A stretch of 64,000 nucleotides of DNA from Shinisaurus crocodilurus (GCA_021292165.1 CM037876.1:284988521-285052520); one strand, 5' to 3'. Counted from the first letter of the stretch, positions 9,650-21,475 are shown. Translations and numbers: made by a program. The notes: generated from the sequence alone by a model not told the origin.

Positions 9650-10115
9650 GATCGATCCTATGGACCCTAGACATTGTCTGAGGGGCCATAGGATAGTTTG
9701 GATTCCCAGCTCCAAGGTTGGAGACAGCGCTCCGACCTCGAAACTGGGCATTGGAGCTCCAACCCCCCCTTCCCCGCCCCCTCACAACCAGCACAGTTCC
9801 GTGTGGGCTGCTCTCCAAGGTTGGGAAACTGACCTTGGAGGGGGGGAAGGTGGGGAAGGGGGCATTTCAGGGGAGAGGAGGAGACTGGAATGGCCAGAAT
9901 ATGAGCTATCCTGAAGCCGCTCCCCCCTCCTTCCCTCCCCCTCTGAGATACCTTTGCTAGACAGCTGAAAAGGGCAGAGTGGGAGGAACGGGGTGGATAT
10001 TGCTTCCACCACTCCTCCCGCTCTGCATTGGATGAGCATGAGCTTCCAAGTTTGAGTTCAGAGGCTTACGCTTATCTCCATAGGATGGCAGTCTAAGGCT
10101 GTAATCCTTCACCCG
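9650..10115. mobile_element. Non-autonomous DNA transposon family (copy 1)
   Basis: This copy shares order and sequence with 16736-17108 and 59018-59925: a CAATCCTAT-like end, CCAAGGTTGGA blocks, a GC-rich middle and an ATAGGAT-like other end. The ends are roughly inverted. No frame is conserved between copies. Confidence 0.55.
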
Positions 10116-10284
10116 CTTACCTGGGAGTAAGACCTACTAAATTCAGTGGGAACCTATTGAACTCATAGTAAATGTGCATACAATTTCACTGTAAGGCTGC
10201 AATGCTTTCCACTCTTACCTTGGAGTAAACCTCAATTGAACACAGTAAGACTTCTGAGTAAACATGCATTTGGTTGCACTGCAA

Positions 10285-10440
10285 GCAAGTCTTGTACTAA
10301 GTAATGGACTTACAAACTTCTTAACATCTTCTGAAAAATCATTTTTCTAGCAAAAAGTTTGCAAATATTTTTGGCCAAGTAAAGATGGAATAGTTGCCCA
10401 TATATTGTATATAAAATTACTGCTAACTAAAGTGGAACAT
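10285..10440 (-). repeat. Duplicated 3' flank of the CATSPERB-like gene, block 2
   Basis: Matches 23090-23225, sharing TTTTGGCCAAGTAAA and the following GGAA(T/G)AGTT run. It is collinear with blocks 1 and 3. A large L2 insertion follows directly. Confidence 0.6.
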
Positions 10441-10989
10441 GTCCTGCCCTGGACCAACACAAGAAAGCAGTTGCGATATTCTGCAGGGCAGGTGAGCCAA
10501 CTTACCATCTTCGTGGCCCTACCTGTGACTGTGTTTAGCTGTTTGAGAGAAGTTATCCCCTGGCTGGAGCCTGAAGTTAAAGAAGGAAAGAACTCTCCCA
10601 GACTGATTGCTTGCTGATTTGAGCTAGCTGTGTATGTCTCCTGGGAAGGCTCTTATCTGCCAAGCCCTCCTGCAGGGCAGTAGTGCCCCAGTGGGGGTTG
10701 CCACTTTGGGAGGGACACCAGAGACACTGCCATCCCTCTAACAACAAGTCAATTGGCTTCTGTGGTTTGGGGGTGGTGGTGGTTCTTCCCTGTTTAGAAT
10801 CTGGTCATGTGTCTGAGAGAGAGGATATGGGGCCAAGTGGGGAGACCTGAGGGACCCCCGATTAGTGTGATTATGGGTAAAGGGAGGTATGGCATTAGGA
10901 GGGGCTAGCAAGGTTAGAGGAACACAGTGCAGACAGTTAATGGCTGTGCTGTGTTCCAGCCTTCCCCTCACCCACAGGTTTGGTTGTTG

Positions 10990-13900
10990 CCCTATCAGCC
11001 TGTCCTCAAGTCTCAGTATGCTGCTCTTAAATGCCAATTCAGAATAAGACCTTTCTCATACATGATTTTATACTAGATAAGGCGGCCAATCTGCCATGCA
11101 TAACCAAGACCTGGGTACTTGGTTCAGCATAAGGGGCAGACTTGAGGGCTGGGAAAGGGTGTTGCTGTGGTGTAAAGGAATTCCATCTCCCCTTGCAGGC
11201 TCCCTGTCCATCTGACTACTAGTCTAGAGTGTTTGCAACTTGTGTTGGGCCAGTGGGATGGACTGGGAATTCTGTTGATGTACTTCCCACCCCACTGCTC
11301 AACAGTCTTCCTACCTGAGCTGATGGAGGTGGTCTCGGGTGTGCTGTTGAGGTTCCTCAGATTGTTGGTTCTGGGGATGTCAACATTCATGCCAAGGGCA
11401 TCCTGTCCATGGCAGCTCAGGATTTCATGGTTTCCATGACAACCATGGGACTGTCCCAACATGTCATTTGCCCAACACATGTAGTGGGGCATTCTCTAGA
11501 CTTGGTATTTTCAGCCAGTCATGGGGATGGGGATCTGAAGGTGGGGAACTTTGAATCAGTCCCCTTGTCATGGTCAGTTCACCGCCTGCTGAGGTTTTGA
11601 CCAGCAGTGTTCACGTACCTGTTGGGGGGCTTGCATCTCCGCTGCCACGATTCTCCATGGCGGCGCCCCCCCGCCTCATTCTGCCGAGCGGCACGGAGCG
11701 TCCTCCGCGCCTGCTTGAGCTGCCGCCAACTGGCGCGCTGGTTCCGTCACGTCACTTCTGCCGCGGCAGGACCGGCGCGGGCGGCGCGGACGGCTCACCG
11801 CGGAAAGGCGAGCCACCACTGGACTCAGGTAGGCCCGCGCGAGCCTCCCGTGAGCGGGGCCGATTTTGGCCCACTACGCCCACGCGAGGCGAATGGTTAC
11901 ATCCCTAGTTTTTACTTAGGGTGGCTTTTCTCCTCTGCAAGGGTAGGGGAGCCTATTAAGATGGTCTGCTGATGGATCCAAATGGTTTCCCTCTGGAAAT
12001 CTCTGGCTCTGGGGGCAATATAGCTAGCTCTCCTGCCGAAACCTGGTCGAACTGTGGAATGCAGACATGACCTGGACAGTTGACACGATTGCTCCTGAGT
12101 GCCCTCTCCAGAGCAGAGCTTGTATGGCTCCACGGTATACTCCAGAGCTGAGAGTAATGAAGCAAAATAGGAGACAGCTTGAGTGCAGATGGAGAAAAAA
12201 CCCTAGTGGTTGCAATCAAACACTGGTGTGTGCCTATAGGCAGGTATATTCAGGGGCAGTGAGAGCAGCAAAGAAACAATATCTCACTGCTTCTATTGAA
12301 TCCTCTATGTGCCACCCAGTGGGGCTTTCAGGGTTGTCTGGGGCTTATTGCATGCTGGCCCTAAGGATGTGGTGGATCCCTCTAAAGCCCACTGCAATAC
12401 GCTTGCTGGGCACTTCCAAGATAAAATCCCTTGCATCTGCCAGGACTTAGACTCCAGTGTTACAGCAGGTGGATCAGGTGAGGTATCCAGAGCACAGCCT
12501 TGTCCAGTTTTCTTGGACGAGTTTCAGTTGGTACAGCTTGAGGACTTTGACAAGGTGCTTGGACAGGTTTGTGCAACTACTTCTGTTTTGGATCCTTGCC
12601 CCTCTTAGCTTATAAAAACTGGCAGGGAGGAAACAGTTGGCTGGGTCAGGGAGGTGATCAATGCCTCCTTGCAAGAGGGAGTGATCCCAGGCTGCCTGAA
12701 AAAGGCGGTGGTGAGACTACTGAAGAAGCACTCCCTGGACCTGGAAAATCTCAGAAACTTTAGGCTGTTGGCAAATGTTCCTTTTCAGGGCAAGGTTGTT
12801 GAGTGGGTGGTTGCTAACTAGCTCCAGACACTCTTGATGAAACCAATTATCTGAACCCATTTCAGTCAGGGTTCAGGATGGGTTTTGGCATGGAAATGGC
12901 CTTGTATGATTACCTATGTCAGGAGAGAGATGGGGTGTGTGACCTTGTTGATTATCCTTGATCTCTTGGTGGTTTTCAGTACCATGGACCATGGTATCCT
13001 TCTGGCCCTGGGACAATTTTCTAAGCTGGGAGTGGGAGGTACGGCATCGTAGTGGTTTCGCTCCTACTTGGATGGTCAGCTCCAGAAGGTGGTGCTTGGG
13101 GGATATTGCTCAGTCCCATGGATTCTCCATTATGGGGTTCTGCAGGGGTCTTCATGCTATTTAATATCTGCATGAAACTGTTGAGTGTGGTCATCTGGAG
13201 TTTTGGAATGTGTTGTCATCAGTATGCTGATGACACACAACTTTATTTCTCCTCATCTTCACCAGGTGAGGCTGTGGATGTGCTAGATTGGTGCCTGTCT
13301 GCGACAATGGACTGGATGAGGGCTAATAATAAACTAAAGCTTAGTCCAGACAAGACCGAGATGCCATTAGTGGGTGGTTCTTCTGACTGGATGGAGGGTG
13401 CTCAATCTGTTCTGGATGGGGTTGCACCCCCCTGAAGGAGCAGGTTCTTAGCTTGGGTATTGTCCTGGAGCCATCTTTGTCACTTGAGGCTCAGGTGGCT
13501 GTAGTGGCCCAGACAGCCTTCTATCAACTTCAGTTGGTGGCCTAGCTGTGCCCTTATCTGGACAGGGATAACCTGGTTTCAGTTGTCTACGCTCTGGTAA
13601 CCTCCAAGTTAGATTACTGCAATGTGCTCTATGTGGGGCTGTCTTTGAAGATGGTTCAGAAGCTGCAGCTTGTGCAAAATGTGGTGGCTCCATTGACAGC
13701 AGGGACCAGAAGGTCTGAACATATAACACCGATTCTTGCCCATTTGCACTGCTTGCCTGTATGTTTCCAAGCCTGATTCAAGGTGCTGGTTTTGACCTAT
13801 AAATCTTTCCTTGGCTCAGGACCACAATACCTATGAAGTGCCTCTCCCAGCATGAACGTTCATCATTTAAGGTCTTCCTCCAGGTGCCTCCTCCAAGGGA

Positions 13901-14258
13901 AGCTTGGAAAGTGACAACAAGGGAGAGGGCCTTCTCATTGGTGGCCCCCAATTATGGAATGATCTACCCAATGAGGCCCTCCTGGTGCCAACATTATCTT
14001 TTCAGTGCCAGCATAACACCTTCTTCTACTCTCAGGCATTTGACAGCATATGATAAGGTTTTTAACTGGGTCCTGGGATTTCTTAGTTTTGATTGTTAAA
14101 ATTGTTTGGGTGTGAGTGTGTATTGTCTGTTTCTATGTTTGTATGTCAGTGCTTTTTATATTATGTGCAATATTGTATTTTTAAGGGTTTTAATCTTTGT
14201 AAACCACTCAGAGAGTGTTGGCTATTGGGTGGTATAGAAATGTAATACATGAAATGAA
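10990..14258 (+). mobile_element. L2-clade LINE, long degenerate copy
   Basis: Decayed frames run from the endonuclease region (about 11000-11600) through the reverse transcriptase (YADDTQLYFS at about 13220; KLSPDKTEM) to the C-terminal DYCNVLYVGL region (about 13610). The 3' end at 14195-14255 has the tail sequence ATTGGGTGGTATAGAAATG. Many stops and frameshifts are present, so it is inactive. It split the duplicated CATSPERB-like 3' flank and is itself interrupted by a MITE at 11602-11907. Confidence 0.75.
11602..11907. mobile_element. hAT-like GC-rich MITE inside L2
   Basis: The ends are CAGCAGTG and CATCCCTA, and the insertion is flanked by 8-bp GTTTTGAC (11594-11601) and GTTTTTAC (11908-11915), a 7/8 match. 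The interior is very GC-rich and unlike its surroundings. An 8-bp duplication is the hAT hallmark. Relatives lie at 30437 and 45590. Confidence 0.65.
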
Positions 14259-14282
14259 ACATGGTTACTGGTGAAAATTTTC

Positions 14283-14473
14283 ACTACTTTCAGAAACTGT
14301 AGCAAGTATAAGTGGGGATTCTGATGCCACTGTTTCTTAGTTTCCTTTTCAAAATGCTAACTGAATTTTATACATTTGCAGAATATATGCCACAATGATA
14401 ATACCTCCTAACATTATAGGTGTAATTGTACTATTGTCCTGGGGAAAACCAATGGAGAATCATCAACCTAAAT
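14283..14473 (-). pseudogene. Decayed copy of the last exon of the CATSPERB-like gene
   Basis: The minus strand matches the terminal exon at 23231-23455, including the acceptor (TTTGCAG), the VDDSPL coding run, the membrane-helix region and flanking intron to about 14575. The second codon is TAG instead of a tyrosine codon, a one-base indel follows the PLVFP run, and TGA and TAA codons appear in the tail. It cannot be a working exon. With 9265-9530 and 10285-10440 it forms a collinear duplicate of the 3' end of the gene, about 9 kb further downstream in gene orientation. Confidence 0.75.
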
Positions 14474-14639
14474 CTGCAAAATGAAATTGGAGACTGCTAG
14501 AAGTCATTTTCCTTCAAAGAATGAATACTAATGTATTGTTGTCAAGTATTATTGGTAGGATACTGGAATTGATGCCCAGGAGAGTAGTGAGAGCTGTAGG
14601 GTGCGCTTATATCTATCTATGCACATATAAGAATCTATG

Positions 14640-15292
14640 GTGTGACCACAGAATACTGTGTACAGTTCTGGTCACCGCACCTAAAAAAGGATATTGCAGA
14701 GTTGGAAAACGTACTGAGAAGGGCAACTAAAATAATTAAGGGGCTGGAGCAACTCCCCTATGAGGAAAAGATACAACAGCTGGGATTGTTTAGCTTAAAA
14801 AAAGAGGTGAGTAAGGGGAGACAGAGGTGTACAAAATTATGCATGGTGTGGAGAAAGTGGATAGGGAGACATTTTTCTCCCTCTCGCATAATACTAGAAC
14901 CCAAAGGAGTCATCCCATGAAGCTGATTGGTGGGAGATTCAGAACAGATAAAAGGAAGTACTTCCTTATACAGTGCATAGTTAAACAGTGGAATTAACTT
15001 CCACAACGTGTAGTGATGATGGCCACCTTTGGATGGCTTTAAAAGGGGTTTGGCAAATTCATGGGGGAGAAGGCTATCAATGGCTACTAGTCCTGATGGC
15101 TATATGCTAGCTCTAGTATCAGAGGCAGTATGCCGATGTGCACCAGTTGCTGGGGAACATGGGCGGTACGGTGCTGTTGCACTCATATACTGCTTGTGGG
15201 TTTCCTGTGGGCAGCTGGTTGGCCACTGTGTGAACAGAATGCTGGATTAGATGGACCCTTGGTCTGATCCAGCAGGGCTCTTGTGTTCTTTT
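14640..15292 (+). mobile_element. CR1 LINE 3' fragment
   Basis: Contains the CR1 run TACTGTGTACAGTTCTGGTC and the 3' region that ends with GGTCTGATCCAGCAGGGCTC. Frames are broken. It is a close relative of the fragment at 25425-25918. Confidence 0.75.
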
Positions 15293-15653
15293 AACTTGAA
15301 GGAAGCACACCCCCGATCCAGATTAGGAACATCATGCATGGTAGGGGAGGTTTAAACCTTTCCACCCAGCCACTTCCTCCCTAAATTTGCCCCATGCACC
15401 GACTAAAAAGGGGGGGGACACTCCACTGGGGCTAAAGGAGTTTCCCCTCCCTTTTTAAACAAAATAATAATCTTGGTTTTTTGTTTTTTTTTGTACTTCT
15501 TCAAGCCTGCTGATACCTCCTTCTTGTGGACAGATGGTGCTACTTCAGCTTCATGAGTACCAACACTCACCTCTGAACACTGGAAATAAAGGGAATTATA
15601 TAATCAAATAATTGTTCTTACCAATAATTAGATGATGATTGTTATGTTGCTCT

Positions 15654-15790
15654 GCCCATGCTAGCAGGACCAGTATGGATTAATGCCTCTAGTATATGCT
15701 GCTTTTTGACAACCATATCTTCTATATTTTTGATAGCCTGTTCTCCACGTTTCCTCCCTTTGTCATGTTCTAGTATGACTAAAAAAGACA
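15654..15790 (-). other. Unassigned possible coding remnant
   Basis: The minus strand has a TTGTCTTTTTTAG acceptor-like run, then an open frame of about 45 codons rich in charged residues (EHDKGRKRGEQ, IEDMVVKKQH, ALIHTGPASMG) ended by TAA. A second charged open stretch lies at about 15430-15570. I do not recognise a family. It could be a terminal exon, a pseudogene piece or part of an unrecognised transposon. Confidence 0.25.
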
Positions 15791-16017
15791 ATCCAGAGAT
15801 GGGCTATGTTAATGAAGGAGTGGTAATGTATGCAGTTGTCTCAATTGAGTTCAATGGGATCAAGTAAACTAGATGTAATCAGCAATAAATATTATTTCTT
15901 CATAAAAGTCTGTACTACTTGTCACAAAAATATTCAAAATGGCTAACATAAAAAAAAAATCACAAGAGCCAGGAGGTTGACCCATACTCCACAGTGCCCC
16001 TGAGTACGCACTTTACT

Positions 16018-16330
16018 TTCATTCATTTATTTATTACACTTATATTTCACCTTTCCTCCAAGGAGCTTTAGGTAACATACATGGCCCACTTCCTGCATTT
16101 TATCCTTACAACAACTCTATTAGGCAGCTTAGGCTGAGAGATGGTAACTGGCCCAAAGTCACCCACCAAGCTTGAATTTGGCTCTTCCTTGTCTTAGTGC
16201 AACCGTTTAAAGCAGTGTTCTCCAACCTTGGGTCCCCAGATGTTTTTGGCCTACAACTCCCAGCATGCCCCAGCCAGCCAAGGTTGGAGAACACTGCTTT
16301 AAACACTACACTGGCTCTCATAAAACCACT
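16018..16330 (-). mobile_element. tRNA-headed SINE (Sauria-type), interrupted by a MITE
   Basis: The order in plus orientation is a TTTATTTATTA tail, a body with TTTATCCTTACAACAACTCTATTAGG, then CACTACACTGGCTCT at the head end. It is the same family as the better copy at 53392-53642. A MITE at 16213-16296 splits the head. Confidence 0.65.
16213..16296. mobile_element. Short palindromic MITE nested in a SINE
   Basis: The inverted arms CAGTGTTCTCCAACCTTGG and their complement flank a short middle. Flanking octamers share a TTTAAA core. Its place inside the SINE head shows it arrived later. Confidence 0.7.
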
Positions 16331-16387
16331 ACCCTACACTGGTCTCATAAAATAGGTGTACTTATGGAGAACAAGTAAAGTAACATA

Positions 16388-16640
16388 CAGGCAGTCCCCA
16401 GGTTACGAACGAGTTCCGTTCTTAAGAATGTCTTTAAGTTGAATTTGTATGTAAGTCGGAACAGCATAAGGTTCTATACGTTAAAATCGGCATATATGCA
16501 AATTGCGTAAATTACGCAAATTGCATAGTATACTACGCTATGTACTCTATGTAAACGACGTAGTGCCGGGGAACCCAGAAGTCCGTTCTTAAGTATGGGT
16601 TGTCTGTAAGTCGGACGTTCTTAACTCGTGGACTTGCCTG
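16388..16640. mobile_element. pogo/Tigger-like MITE
   Basis: The inverted ends CAGGCA(A)GTCC...GTTA(C/A)GAAC and an internal CGTTCTTAAG run repeat in inverted form. TA precedes the left end; TG stands at the right, a likely decayed TA duplication. No transposase frame. Confidence 0.55.
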
Positions 16641-16735
16641 TGCTGAAGGGCATTGTCTTGTGTGTGTGTGGGGGGGGAAGGAATGCTCTTCTATTCCTGA
16701 TACCTTGGGGTTTGATGTTAACTGAATCACATAGG

Positions 16736-17108
16736 GCACAATCCTATGGCCGCTAGATGCTGTCTAGACAGCCATAGGAAAAGTTCGAATTCCAGCTCCA
16801 ACCTCAGAAATGTGTTCCAAGGTTGGAACCCTCCTTCCGCCCTCACAGTCAGCGCGGTTCTTTCCACACTGGTTATGGCTCTGAAGATGGAAGATCAACT
16901 TCGGAGCCGGCGCCAAGGAGTGTGTTCTCAGGGGAGGGGAGGAGCAAGGCACTGCTGTCCTATGAGAAATCCTGGCAGTGCCTCCAGCTCCTCCTATCCT
17001 CACAAGCTGGTGTAAAACTCTTAGATGGCTAAGTGTTTTGGAGGACAAGGGAAGCGCAGAGGCAGTCCTTGGCCCTGCGTTCCTCCCACCTTCAATAGGA
17101 TGCCTGTA
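16736..17108. mobile_element. Non-autonomous DNA transposon family (copy 2)
   Basis: Begins CACAATCCTATGGCC and ends near CAATAGGATGCC. Shares the CTCAGAAA(T/C)GTG and CCAAGGTTGGA blocks with the copies at 9650 and 59018. Confidence 0.6.
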
Positions 17109-17239
17109 CATTAGGATCCCACCCCCAACTCCAGCAACATACAATCCCTCTCTTTGCTTCTTACCTGCCATAATGACATATATTTTTCTAGTTGAATAGT
17201 AATAGTCTGTGCCTGGAGGGGTTGTTTGTTTGAAGTTCC

Positions 17240-17382
17240 TTCAGCTTGTCTGAGCGTAGAAAACTAAGCAGGGTCAGGCCTGGTTATTACTTGGATGGGA
17301 GACCCCTCCTCTAGTTTCCTGCATTGAGCAGGGGGTTGGACTCGATGGCCTTGTAGACCCCTTCCAACTCTATGATCTATGA
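17240..17382 (+). mobile_element. 5S-rRNA-headed SINE with CR1-like tail
   Basis: Bases about 17243-17313 resemble the internal promoter half of 5S rRNA: box A-like AAACTAAGCAGGG, the middle element GGCCTGG and box C-like TACTTGGATGGGAGACC. They run straight into the CR1 3' end (TTGGACTCGATGGCC, CCTTCCAACTCTATGAT). The head would supply an RNA polymerase III promoter and the tail would recruit CR1 reverse transcriptase. It is not a functional 5S gene, because the 5' half and the normal 3' end are absent. Confidence 0.75.
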
Positions 17383-17850
17383 GGCTTTTTTTTTTTAATT
17401 TTATTTATATATTTTTTAAAGAACACACATACAAAAAAAAACACAAACCTACAAATCATACACTACAAGTGCACCCGTCACCCCGGGGCCAAAACCAATT
17501 CTATCCACATAATCCATTATTAATCTATATTCCAAAAATACATCATATCATGACATGGCTTACTCCCTTTCCCCTTTACTAAAACATAATCTAAAAATGA
17601 CCCCCATATTTCCTTAAAATTATTTTTCTTTAATTGTCCCCTTTTACATTTAATACTACATGTTAGTTTATCATTTAAAGCAATATCCCAAACCTCTTTA
17701 TACCAGTCTATTATTAAATACTGATGTTGAACTTTCCAATTCCTTGCAATCAATAATCTCCCTGCCGCTAATAAACTTACAATTAGTTCCTTTTTCTCTT
17801 GTGAGCACAGAAGTTTCTCCAGTTATTGATAACAATGCTAATTCTATGAG
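17383..17850 (-). mobile_element. L1 LINE fragment, end of ORF2
   Basis: A minus-strand frame at 17520-17753 reads IARNWK, WYKEVWDIALNDKLT, which resembles the C-terminal end of L1 ORF2 (ARNWK and WEIA.MDKLT). An AT-rich tail lies toward 17385. 5'-truncated. Confidence 0.6.
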
Positions 17851-18210
17851 GCTTTTAATCTAAAAATCTAAAATAAGTACTGTAATCCATTTCTGCAGGC
17901 TGTAGTTTGTATACCTGCCACCAGATGGTAATGTTTGCCTCTCTTTCCATTCAGTTCAAAACTGCAGGGTCTTCTCTTTGAATGAGAGATTAGAAAACTT
18001 CTATTTATAGACCATTTGTTAGCCTGAAGTATCACTTCCTCCAATAGTGAACTCAAGTGATAAGTGCCAAGAGAAACTGAGTGAAAACAGGGCCAATGAG
18101 AAACAAGCATGTTTAGAGGAACCCCAAGGTTTGCAGAAGTACACAATTTTACAAAGGGGAGGGCAACTCCCCCAATAGCCAAATCGTGGACTGACCATGC
18201 TCAGTAGCCA

Positions 18211-18300
18211 CATGTGGAGGACCAGCAACCAGGTCCTCTGCGTGAGTTCGGCGCTTAACGGGTTAACCAGCACTGAGCTACAGAGCATAATTTTTGTGCA
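18211..18300 (-). repeat. LTR end fragment related to the Gmr1-like LTR
   Basis: The minus strand ends GCGTGAGTTCGGC and GGTTAAC in the order seen at the 3' end of the Gmr1-like LTR (read as complement), and reaches a TGTGG/CCACA terminus at about 18211. The rest of the LTR is not recognisable. Confidence 0.4.
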
Positions 18301-20040
18301 ACAAGCATTTGAGGTTCCATGGCCTGGGGGCCAAATCCAGTCCTCCTGGAGTACCTATCAGCCAACCGGGGTTCCCCAAAGGGCCAATCCCCTTCCCCTG
18401 GTCCCACCCCAGTCCTCCAATCACTAATCGTTTGGTGTCCTTGCTTTTGTGCAGTTTTCTCCCTTTCTAAAAAGTTGAAACACCTCTCCTAATGTTTAGT
18501 TATTGTCAGTAAGAGCTTTCATCGACAATATGCTGGGTTGTTGTTGTTTTTTTGGCCCTGTCCTTTTGCCTTTGGCCCCACGCACGCACCCCCCGCCCAA
18601 AGAGTCTATGCCCCTTTATTGCTCACAATAGGAACTGGATTTCACTGCACTATAAAAAAATGTGATGAGGATAAGTCTAAATTCTGGAACAGAGAATCAG
18701 ACCCTGTGTAATATATTATTTAGTACCCAAAGGGAACCAAAACCAGTGATGGGAAAAGATACAATCTGTTGATTATGGAAAATCTAAAATGGTACAAAGG
18801 AACTCCAGAGCTGAAAGGAACAGAGCATGCTCAGTCTCCCTGTGTCACTGCCCTGACCCTGTCCATACTGGCTGTCACAAAGGGCTACTTTCACCAAAGA
18901 ACATGCTCAGGGGAGTTAAGTGATCCCCTTATAATGAGAAAGTGAAAACATAAAAGGGAAAAAATTAGGTTGGATTTCAGTTATCCCCTTGCTCTAAAGG
19001 GCACATACCCCAGATTGAGTTCCTCCAAAGTGGCAACAAGGAAGTATGAGATATTTCCCTTTATTTCCACCTAACTTCGGGGTTAGTCAAATATATGGAG
19101 ATATACCCTGGAACTTAAAACAGTGAATTAACTTTGCCATTCTGCCCCTCTATATCAAGGATTTTTCTAGGTTGGAGCCATCAAGTGTTTTCCCATAAAA
19201 TGAATGTTCTGGGAAGACAAGTGTGTCTAGTGTAGAACTTTTGAACTTGTCAGGGTGGGGGGTAGGGATTACTTCTGAATCTCAAACAAGATATTGATTC
19301 TTGAGAGCATCTCATGCACAGAACCTTCATAACAGAGAATATTTTTGGGAGCCGGTCCACATCATGTCACCAATACGACAGATGCAGGTGCAGTGGGATA
19401 CAGCACATAGACTTAGTGCTGCCACATGCACATGGCATCCTTCAGCAGCTGCTGGAGACCCACCACAGGTGCCTGCCATGGAGCACCCTTAAAAAAAGGT
19501 CTTACCAGCACTGGTGGCTGCCATCCAGGTTTTTCACAATGCCTCAGTAGTTGAGTTGACTTCCAGGGTACTGTGAGGCAAAATACGTAACTGCCACCAC
19601 AAAAACATGGCAGCTGCTAAGTGTTTTTTCCCCCTTCAAACAATGCTCTGGAAGTTGACTCAACATCTGGGAAATTTTGTGGAGAAAAATAATGGCAGCC
19701 ACAGGGAACCTCCATAAGGCACCCCCCCCCAAACTCTAGGGGACCCAGGTAGGCCAGTGACCATCATAGGAGGGGGTTCCAGTCGATGGCGCCTAGTTGA
19801 GGGCCTCCTCCAATCTGGGGGCCAGCCTTGACAATGCAATCCATATTGTTTGATAGTTGTAAACTGTCCAGAGAGCTTCAGCTATTGGGCAGTATAGAAA
19901 TAAAATTAATAATTAATAATAATATTGTTACCCCCACAGGGTTGACTTGATTGTTTCAGTGAGTATGTTCTTCTATTTGACGTGAAGTGAGGACATCACC
20001 GAAGTATATTCCTGAGGATGTCTAATCCAAAGTTGGATAG
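18301..20040. other. Intergenic DNA without recognised gene
   Basis: Only fragments are visible, including an L2-type 3' tail (GAGAGCTTCAGCTATTGGGC) at about 19855-19920. No open frame with family resemblance. Confidence 0.5.
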
Positions 20041-20046
20041 TCATTG

Positions 20047-20735
20047 GCCTGGTTTGCATGACATGAGGGTGGTTAATAAGCCATAGTGGCTTGTTAACCA
20101 GTCCTGCATGTGCCAGTCACGAACCACCTCATTTCCCTAATTACCCTCACCAGGCACGGCTTGGCTTCTGATGACGACCAAACCTGGTGAGGGCGACTTG
20201 TTGGTGTGGTTAAAAGCCACCCAGAACCCATGGCCTGTTTTAGGATTGTGGGTGGTTTTTAACACTGGGTTTAGATTTATTATTTGCATTTATTTATCGC
20301 CCATCTGGCCGGCAAACCGGCCACCCTGGGCGATGTACAGAAAATAAAACAGAATAAAATACATTAAAACATTTTTCTCCATTAAAATACATTAAAACAG
20401 TATAAAATTTTAAAATCTTAGCCCACCCCATATTCCCGCCTGAATAACCAAGTTTTTAATGAGCGGCGGAAGCTCAGCAGAGAGGGGGCATGGCGGAGGT
20501 CACTTGGGAGAGAGTTCCATAGTACGGGGCCTGCCACAAAGAAGGCCCTCTTCCTCGTCCCGACCAGTCTAGCTGCTCTGGCTGAAGAGACAAGGAGAAG
20601 GCCGTCTGTGGCAGATCTTGTTGACATGAAAAGCTGTGGTGGGTGCAGAAATCAGCAACCTGACACTCATGGATGCCACAATCCACCATGGCTTAAATAA
20701 ACCACAGTGGGCTGTGGTGATCATGCAAAACCAGA
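20047..20735. mobile_element. Non-autonomous DNA transposon with inverted ends
   Basis: The left end (CCTGGTTTGCATGACATGAG, then GCCATAGTGG) and the right end (CCACAGTGGGC, then CATGCAAAACCAG) are imperfect inverted repeats. An L2 fragment is nested at 20275-20627. Confidence 0.5.
20275..20627 (-). mobile_element. L2-type LINE 3' fragment
   Basis: The minus strand reads TRKRAFFVAGPVLWNSLPSDL and SFRRSLKTWLF, the C-terminal signature of L2-clade reverse transcriptase proteins, followed by a 3' tail with CGCCCAGGGTGG. Inactive fragment. Confidence 0.7.
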
Positions 20736-20739
20736 TGCA

Positions 20740-21379
20740 CAGGTACCGGTATTTTTTCAGTACCATTTTGAGAATTTGCCTCTTTATGATTCCAGTATGA
20801 AGGGGAACCAGCAACAAGAGGTTCCTATATAATTGCAGCCATCATTTTTCTATTTGTTCCGTCATTATTTTATTTTTTTACCCACGGCACCTATTGGGGG
20901 GCAGGGCAAAGAACGCAGTAACTACACATAGTCAGTTTTGGGGTGAGATTGGCCACAACCATTATTGGCTACAGTGTACATGGTTTTGGCGTGGCATTGG
21001 GCGTAGATCCAATAATCAGGCAGCTTGACTGCTAGCTCATTCTCTGCCCCAGTCCACCTGCTACGGGCAATTTGGGGAGTAAAAAGAATAATAGCCCCAC
21101 CATGGCATGGACCAATCATGTGGGCCCTTCCTGCCACCTGGGCGTGCGGCCAGTGTGCCAGCCCCCGAGCTAGGTTGGACCCTTATAGCCCCACTCCAGG
21201 ATCCCTTATGGGGACCCATGTTTGGGGAGCAGGCTCCCACAACCCCCACTTCTCCCAAAATTGATCTGGCTCAGTGCTTCCAGCACCCCTAACCAAGAGA
21301 TTGTTACAAAATTAATAACATACCCTACAACATTTCACAGACGAAAATAGGGACACACATGTGAATTTGAAAGAGGTAT
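20740..21379. other. Intergenic DNA without recognised gene
   Basis: No coding or repeat family recognised with confidence. Confidence 0.4.
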
Positions 21380-21475
21380 GGTTAAGCAACATGAAGGTGT
21401 GATCAAGGGGGTGTGGCCAGGCAACATGAGGGCATGGCCAAGGATATGGCCAGGCAACCAAAGGGCATGGTCAAG
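21380..21475. repeat. Short imperfect tandem repeat
   Basis: About three units of roughly 33 bp, each beginning GCAAC and containing GG(C/T)ATGG(C/T)CAAG-like text. Confidence 0.6.

Noticed and set aside
15499..15596. A second exon joined by GTAAGAAC...TTTCCAG to the 15.65 kb remnant
   Set aside because: The implied intron would be only about 42 bp, too short for a vertebrate spliceosomal intron, and the reading phases conflict.
17243..17313. A 5S rRNA gene
   Set aside because: Only the internal promoter half is present and it runs into a CR1 tail; it is a SINE head.
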